Shown here piece after piece: positions 58,178 through 64,000 of a stretch of 64,000 nt of DNA. How positions within the stretch are numbered: the first letter of the stretch is position 1; every line of letters begins with the position of its first letter. The DNA lies in contig CDMY01000343.1 in assembly GCA_001179505.1 (NCBI GenBank), forward strand, positions 1 through 64,000. Direction: 5' to 3'. The notes beneath the pieces are model-generated. The model worked only from the letters and a program-made list of their open reading frames with translations. It was not told the origin of the DNA and ran no database searches. The position numbers and the translations under genes are program-made. This DNA comes from Vitrella brassicaformis (Eukaryota; Sar; Vitrellaceae).

Positions 58178-59321
58178 TCAAGAGTCCAACTCCATCTCTA
58201 CCTCGTCCACTATCTTCCTGAGCCTGTTCGCGCTGGCGATGGTCCTTGGCCCTCCGAGCATGGCTCGCACATACGTCTTGACTTTCTCGGCGTCCATTCG
58301 ACCGTCTATGGTGAAGAGTTCGTGAGTAACTTCGGCAGGTGCCGTCGGTGCCGTGTAGCCTGCGATGTTGTTGGCTATCTCGTTTAGAGTCGTCGGTACT
58401 GCTGTGGAGATTTTCTGGTCGCCACTCAAACGGGCTGCTGCTCTGAGCATGGCTTTCGTCTGCTCCAGAAAATTCGCGCCAGCCGGCTCGGCTCCCCCCT
58501 TCCTCTCGATTTCCGAGCAGTTCTTGAGCATGCCCACGCAACCCGCATCTGGCATACGCACACGCACACATGCATGCGTGCCTTCAGGTATCATGCTGCT
58601 CTGTATGTGAGTGAAGCTGCTTTGGTCGGTGGTTTACCTGCTGCAGCATACACCGGTTGTGAAGTGCGAAGTGCGAGGATGGTATTAGTCCAGCCACTGC
58701 TCCAGCTCGTGACAGAACTGTCGGTCAGTCATCTTCTTCCGTAGCTCCCGTCAGTTCAACATACCGTCATCATCACGAAGGCCACATAGCGAAAACACAA
58801 CCGGCACGCCACCCGTGAAGTCGCGAGGCAACTCGACCATTCACCAACGCTCAGGGTCCAAACGACTCTCGCCTACCCGCAGAAACGCGGTGGTATTGGC
58901 GTACTGAGACGCTTGCTGGCCGTGCTTCGGGTTGTGGCACAACTTGCACGGCGCATTGACCGTGATAGAGTTCTCTCCCTTGACACAATCGGTAACACCC
59001 ATGTCAATGGAGATCATCCTGTGGGAAAACACAAAAAAGAGAAAGACACACATCCAGGAGCAAAGCGCCTCGTCGGGTGGGGGGTTATTGTAAAGGTCAC
59101 TGTATGTGTATGAAGCGCACAGCGTCAGGCGTCATGAGAATAATCTGAGTGGAGAAACACACCCAGTGACCCACACACACACGGAGGAGCTGAGTCGTGC
59201 TTTTCCCTGACCTGCCCCTCCCCCACCATTCCTCCCTCCCCTGACAGGTGTCAAAGGGTACCTGCAGACCCGCATTGACGTAGCAAGTCGTCCCAAAGTT
59301 GTGCCAGCCTGGAGGTCCGAT
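58178..59321 (-). CDS. Ubiquitin-specific-protease-like Cys-box gene, 5' incomplete
   Basis: Five phase-consistent exons: 59262-59321, 59101-59144, 58845-59018, 58638-58717 and 58178-58548 (729 nt, 242 residues to the TGA). The first encodes IGPPGWHNFGTTCYVNAGLQ, the USP (C19) Cys box G-x-x-N-x-G-x-T-C-Y-x-N-x-x-L-Q. Then come IILMTPDAVRF, a C-x2-C pair (APCKLCHNP) and a helical C-terminus (MDAEKVKTYVRAMLGGPRT). No His box or other USP motif follows, so a working protease is doubtful. A read-through at the third donor (TG|gtgaat) would meet a stop. Upstream frames to about 59603 are open but their splicing is unresolved. It may be a chimeric or decayed gene. Confidence 0.5.
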
Positions 59322-59982
59322 CTGGAGAGCAGGGGGTGGAGAGCAGGTCAGCGTCAGCGACCGACAGGTTGGTGCCCATGGTGTACCGAATACGCAACAT
59401 GCATGGTGCGTGCAGCCATGAGTACTGTTGAGGGTATAGAAGAAGGCAAGTCGCATATCCTGATTCAACTCGAACAGGTGTTCCCAGATGTGTAGCCGGA
59501 CAGGAGTCGCGGGGTTGCAGGTACCGTTGCAGGTGGGTGTAGGGAGAATGGCCGGGCCAGCGATTATTGCGACAGAGCGGCCTTGGAGACTGAGCCTCCA
59601 CACACCCGCGATGGACGGCCCAACACCCTCTTCACGCCCGGCTTATCAAACCTCCATCCAGACCCCAGTGCCTTCGCTCCTTTGCCCCGCGGCACTTGGC
59701 TGAATTCCCACTGGCCATCAGCAACTTCGAGCTGGCCGCTGATACCGCTGATGCTCTGCACGTCGTCACCGTCAGTGAATGATCTTGGTACCGCTTGGAG
59801 TAGGTCGAGGCCTGAATCAAGAGGGCGTCCTGTGGGTTGGTCTCATCGGGCTTGTCCCCCTCGTGGAACTGCAGCTTGTGAGCCTCCTGGGTTGGGATTA
59901 TGTCGGCGCGGTACAGCACGCCGTCCCAGGCATCTTGCATACGGCGCTCTACGTTGTCATTGTTCTGCTGGTTGGCCACCTG

Positions 59983-60013
<31 letters not shown>

Positions 60014-61248
60014 CACAGGACACGCCGTCATTGGTCGATGCGTCTTGGCAACATACCGGTGAATTCGGTGGGGGGCGCGCACCTGGAAGTCGGTGCCGAA
60101 CAGCCTGGAAGTCGGTGCCGAACAGCGATGGGCCGATAGAACAGGGATGCCATGCAGGACTTCTGATGCGAGGGATTGCATCTGTCTCGTCTCTCGCGAC
60201 TCTCCGACACTTGCAGCGAGCCATTGCGTCACTTGCAGAAGCTGAGAAGGCTACAGAGCGTTGTCAATGCTGCGCTATACGTCATGCTCGCCGAGAGAAT
60301 CCCAGCCAAATCGTAAACTAGCCTTGAGGGGCAATGTACTCTACTTGGATACGATAGCGTCCTCCTGTGTGCCTCTCTGGGTGTGGAGATCACATCACAT
60401 CATGACTCATGCTGTTTTGGATTCGCTTTGGGTGTCAGCGATGACCTATTGTAATGTGTGTGTGCCATGGCTGGATGTTGTAATCGTTTCTGTCAGACTC
60501 GATGACTGAATGGCTTCTCTCACATGAACGAGTGAGCGAAAAGCACAATTCAGCGGCAAACTGAAACTCGCTCCAGTGGTGTGGTTTGGTTTGGTGTGCC
60601 GGGCGGCTCGACACGCTGACGAACATGATGCACATGACTTGATGCGTTAAAAGGAAGTCACCACACACACACACACACACACACATCACGCCGTGCATCG
60701 CCAGACATGAGCAGGAGGCCGCCAAGGTTCTAAGAAAGGCCCATACGCAACAACCAGTCGAGAGGAAAAACCCATCGCCGATCTGTCTGTCTATCTGTCA
60801 CTCTTAGATAATAATGGTGTGCATCCGACACATCGCTCTCTCCTGGGCCTCAAACCGTCCCCCGTCTCGTAGCCGGTGAGCACCTCCTGCGTCAACAGGT
60901 CACGTCATCGATCACTCTTCATCAACAGACAAAGGACCCTCCCCGCCCGACGCCCTCACGACTCCCGAGGCAGGCAGGGCCGCGATGTCGTCGCTGGGAG
61001 GGCTTGAGGCCACTCGGCGATGTGGGTCGTTGGTGTGCGTGTCGGCTGGTTGATGTGACGGCGAAGAGCACCACGGCAGAGGCGGAAGAGGCAAACTAGC
61101 TGCCGGCGAGAACAAGGCCACCGCAGGCAGGCAGGCAGCACGGACAGCAGCAACAGATGGCTGGACAGATAGACACAGAAGAGACAGCGTCAGCAGCAGG
61201 CAGGCAGGCCGGCCGGCCTCACGATGAAGAAACGGCGGAGCGATGAAG
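59322..61248. other. Unresolved region with fragments and repeats
   Basis: Minus-strand frames at 59632-59983 (QDAWDGVLYRADIIPTQEAH) and 59450-59500 (IWEHLFELNQDMRLAFFYT) look partly coding and could be 5' exons of the USP-like gene. CTGGAAGTCGGTGCCGAACAG occurs twice in a row (60084-60126). The second copy of the dispersed repeat lies at 60389-60448. No complete gene could be built. Confidence 0.4.
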
Positions 61249-62989
61249 TCAGTCAGTCACTCCAGTGGGTGCGTCCGTGAGTCTGCCGGCCTTCTTGTAG
61301 AGGAGGCAGTACGCCTCAGTCCGCTGCACCTCGGCTGCATTCATTGGACCCACACATACACACACACGCACATACAAATGTGCAATCGAGGTTTGCCTCA
61401 TACCAGCGTCTAATTCGTCAACAACTTGACCACCAAGAGATTCAAGACCTATGTACACAGGGCTTGTGCGTCTGCCTGACTGCTGGCGATCCCATATCAA
61501 TTGACAGCCGCCTCACACGCAAGAAGCCCTCCTTAACCGCAACAAAAAGTCACAGACCATCACATTCACGCCTCTTCACCGTCCTCATCTGCGCAGGAAT
61601 GGATTGACACCAGCAGAAGAGCCCAATGTGTGCTGCACTCCTGTGTGTATGTGCGCGTGTGTGAGTGTGTGCCTGGATACATACCTAGGAACAGATACAA
61701 GGCGTCGTCCCACTTCTGGAACGGCAGTGTTGTGTCATGTCGATGAAGCAGCTCCACAATGGAGTCCACTATCGCCTGCGACTGCTTTGCCAGTCCAAGC
61801 GTCTCGCCGTGCACCAGTGCGCCGGCCTTCTCGTCGTATTTGTAGAAGTGGCAGCGACGTAAGGTGTCCACTATGCAGCCGTATCTCAAAGCCTGCTCAC
61901 ACACACACACACACACACACACAAATGCATAGAACAAGACCTCACCCCTCTGGCGTGGCGCGACCAATGGCGCGACCAACCTCTTTCTCGAGGCGCAACT
62001 TGAGGGCATCCTCCGGCTTCGCGTCCCGGTCAATGCCGACCAGCACCCACACCTTCCTCGGGTATTCATCTATCAGTTCTGGGGCGTTCGTGTCCTTCTC
62101 AATCAAAAAGGACACTGAGATGGCGTCATTGTCTTGGTCATATGGCCTGGCCCGAACACGCCAGTCGGTCTGGAGCTGCATCTGCTCGAACAGCGGCCAC
62201 ACATAGTAACACACCGTCAGCAGATTCCGCTGCTTCAGGTCTGCCTGCAAGAAGCTGCACATAATTAGACAGACAAACCACGCAGCACACACAGCACAGA
62301 GAAACCACGAGGCGGAAAGACAATGATGCTGGCCTGGCTGTCTCTCCCTCCCATGTCCATCTGCCTGCGTGTGTTGGTCTGTGACGTACTCTCCGCCGAT
62401 CCTGCCAGCCATCCATTGCCTGTTGACTAATTCGTCAGGGAGTTTGATCCTGGGCAGCGGTGGGAGGTGCTGCCGGACTTCTTCAGCACCACGCCCATAC
62501 ACAGCACCAGCGGGAGTGCCTGAAGCCACCGACACCCACGCATGGATACAGCACAGCACACGGATGTAATATATATCTGCGTGGCACGGACCCCGTTTCA
62601 TTTCATGCAGTGCAGTGCAGTACGTAAGTGATCTCACCCGGCGGCACACCATCTGGCTGTGGCTGCTTCGACGGCACAGCTGCTGATGTCACCGTCGCCG
62701 GCAGCACACTTGCCGCCACCGCTTCTCTTTTCCACCAATCTCGTGTGCCAGGTCTCTCAGGCACCGCCACGGGACCACCATCACTCTGATGGGAAAGAGA
62801 GAAGTCACAAAGATCTCCGTGTGCGATGCAGCCCTTGACCTGCTGGCGAACCTTTTTTGCCGCTGTCCGAAGCGCCCGGCGCGACGTCAGTGCGGTCTGG
62901 TGACCAAAGGGAGGCACAAACGAATGCACCCCCCTGACAACGGCGGCGGACGAACTCGTGAGGGAGAAGATGATGAGCAAGCAACCCAT
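61249..62989 (-). CDS. Plastid-targeted unknown protein
   Basis: Exons 62852-62989, 62638-62785, 62390-62519, 61981-62254, 61685-61892 and 61249-61334 give 984 nt (327 aa). The N-terminus is a bipartite leader: a signal peptide (MGCLLIIFSLTSSSAAVVRG), then HSFVPPFGHQTALTSRRALR, where Phe follows the likely cleavage site and the stretch is rich in Ser/Thr/Arg as in complex-plastid transit peptides. The mature part is helical (LKQRNLLTVCYYVWPLFEQM, RLEKEALRYGCIVDTLRRCH, KQSQAIVDSIVELLHRHD, VQRTEAYCLLYKKAGRLTD) with a conserved-looking YPRKVWVLVGIDRDAKPED segment. No enzyme family is recognised. The leader exon ends AAG|gttcgc. Confidence 0.7.
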
Positions 62990-63102
62990 GATGAAGTTCC
63001 TGTCGGGCTGCGTTCGCAACGGAACCGAAGGGGTTTCTTTGACCACTACACTCAGAGAGAGAGAGAGAGAGCTGTGTGTGTGCATGACTGTGTCATTTTG
63101 CA

Positions 63103-63446
63103 CTAAAGGGGCTGGTTACCATTGGCAGCGGCCGACGCGGCAGATGAAGATGGCTCGTCAGCTATAGAGTCACCGGCTCCTTCACAAGCAGCAGCAGAGA
63201 TAGTCACATCTGCGCACCTGCGAACAAACACAGGATGAACATCATACGAGTGAATGCGATGAATGGCGCCTCATCGATATGTGAGCCGCCGAGGGGCTTG
63301 TTTTTCGCTTGCCGTACCTCCGTTGGCTCCTCGACAGCTGCAGCCCTGTCAGCCATCGCCAGGCGTTGAACATGCCGGGGAAGGAAACGGCTGAACGGCA
63401 CTTGAAAGTGTCGGAAATCTGCGACAAACACACAGACATCACACAC
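63103..63446 (-). CDS. Possible small gene, 5' incomplete
   Basis: An exon coding MADRAAAVEEPTE (63330-63368) splices through gtacgg to APFIAFTRMMFILCLFAG (ending near 63221). A short intron then leads to a Ser/Ala-rich end (IADEPSSSAASAAANGNQPL) with a stop at 63103-63105. One hydrophobic segment is visible. An exon upstream (FRHFQVPFSRFLPRHVQRL) is in phase, so the true start is probably further right. Confidence 0.3.
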
Positions 63447-64000
63447 ACTGTCACTGCTGATGCCAGTAGGCCCTCCTGCCCGCCCTATCTCACCTCAATG
63501 CGTCAGATCAACAGCACTCAGACAGATGGGCGGCGCCATCTCTGTGGATCGATGACATCACGACATCTCTTTGGGCATCTCCCACAGACTCTGCAACGCC
63601 CCGCTGTCGCAAAACACGGAGAGAGAGGGGGCCTTGCTGCCTACAGTCCAAGCTCGCAGGGACATTCCGTGAAACCGCTCTCTCGGCGAAGGGAGCCCCC
63701 GAAGCCACTCACTGGAGGGTAGGGTGACAGTCAGAGAGGCAGGAGAAGCCAAAAAATGCTTCAAACAGCGGTTTCTTTGTGCGTTGTGTTGCTGCAGAAT
63801 CTCTCGTTCGTCACGCCTCATGACAGCCACGACGTTCGTGATGGGCCACGCTTGCTCTGTGTGTCTGCAGAGTCACTCATTCACCGCGGCTCACTTCCCC
63901 CGCCTCTCTGCTGTGACAGTGTCTGTCTGAGGTCAGCAGCGCATCCCGCCCTCCCATGGCTCTCCTCTGACTGACTGATTGCCATTCACTCGTTTGTGTG
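63447..64000. other. Right edge, no supported gene
   Basis: A minus-strand frame at 63558-63830 begins MAVMRRDEREILQQHNAQRN and could be a first exon, but it has no in-frame splice partner that I could find. Confidence 0.35.

Noticed and set aside
1-64000. tRNA, rRNA or other structured RNA genes
   Set aside because: I found no cloverleaf with both A and B boxes and no rRNA-like stretch by eye. A scan with tRNAscan-SE or Infernal would be decisive.

Overview
This is a eukaryotic nuclear window with very dense introns and at least 22 recognisable genes. Almost every gene is cut into short exons by introns of about 60-120 bases, and CA/TG microsatellites fill introns and spacers. A plastid-type bipartite leader, a TerC protein with a signal peptide, a single-domain EF-hand cation channel and a calpain-like protein together suggest a plastid-bearing alveolate, most like a chromerid such as Vitrella. 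That assignment is an inference from style and content. Exon models were built by hand from splice signals and reading-frame phase. Unless noted, the summed exon lengths are divisible by 3 with no internal stop.

Layout, left part (1-28 kb): tail of a reverse-transcriptase-like ORF, gluconokinase (+), two tandem Mpv17/PMP22 genes (-, the left one broken), TerC (+), a coiled-coil protein (-), a secreted repeat protein (+), an unknown protein (-), a small membrane protein (+), an importin-alpha-like ARM protein (-), AlkB with a GRF zinc finger (-), an acyl-protein thioesterase/lysophospholipase (+), oligoribonuclease (-), an unknown Q/H-rich protein (+) and a small basic protein (+).

Middle (28-46 kb): a gene remnant (-), a copied segment of the hydrolase 3' end, a voltage-gated channel with EF-hands (+), a 300-N gap in a gene-poor stretch, a 17-exon calpain-like protein without the catalytic Cys and His (-), the GET3/ASNA1 ATPase (+) and a long SH3-type protein (-).

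Right part (46-64 kb): a secreted protein with an S74-like chaperone domain (-), an RsmD-type rRNA methyltransferase (-), a 33-exon membrane-anchored met-zincin protease (+), a USP Cys-box gene (-), a plastid-targeted unknown (-) and an unresolved edge.

There is no operon logic. Genes mostly alternate in strand, giving several head-to-head pairs with 230-350 bp between start codons. Most are housekeeping genes (carbon metabolism, tail-anchored protein insertion, nuclear import, RNA turnover, rRNA methylation, DNA repair). The most unusual signals are intron architecture (facing CA and UG tracts, GC-AG introns, a 7-nt exon), the calpain pseudoprotease, two gene-scale duplications and long perfect inverted repeats between genes.
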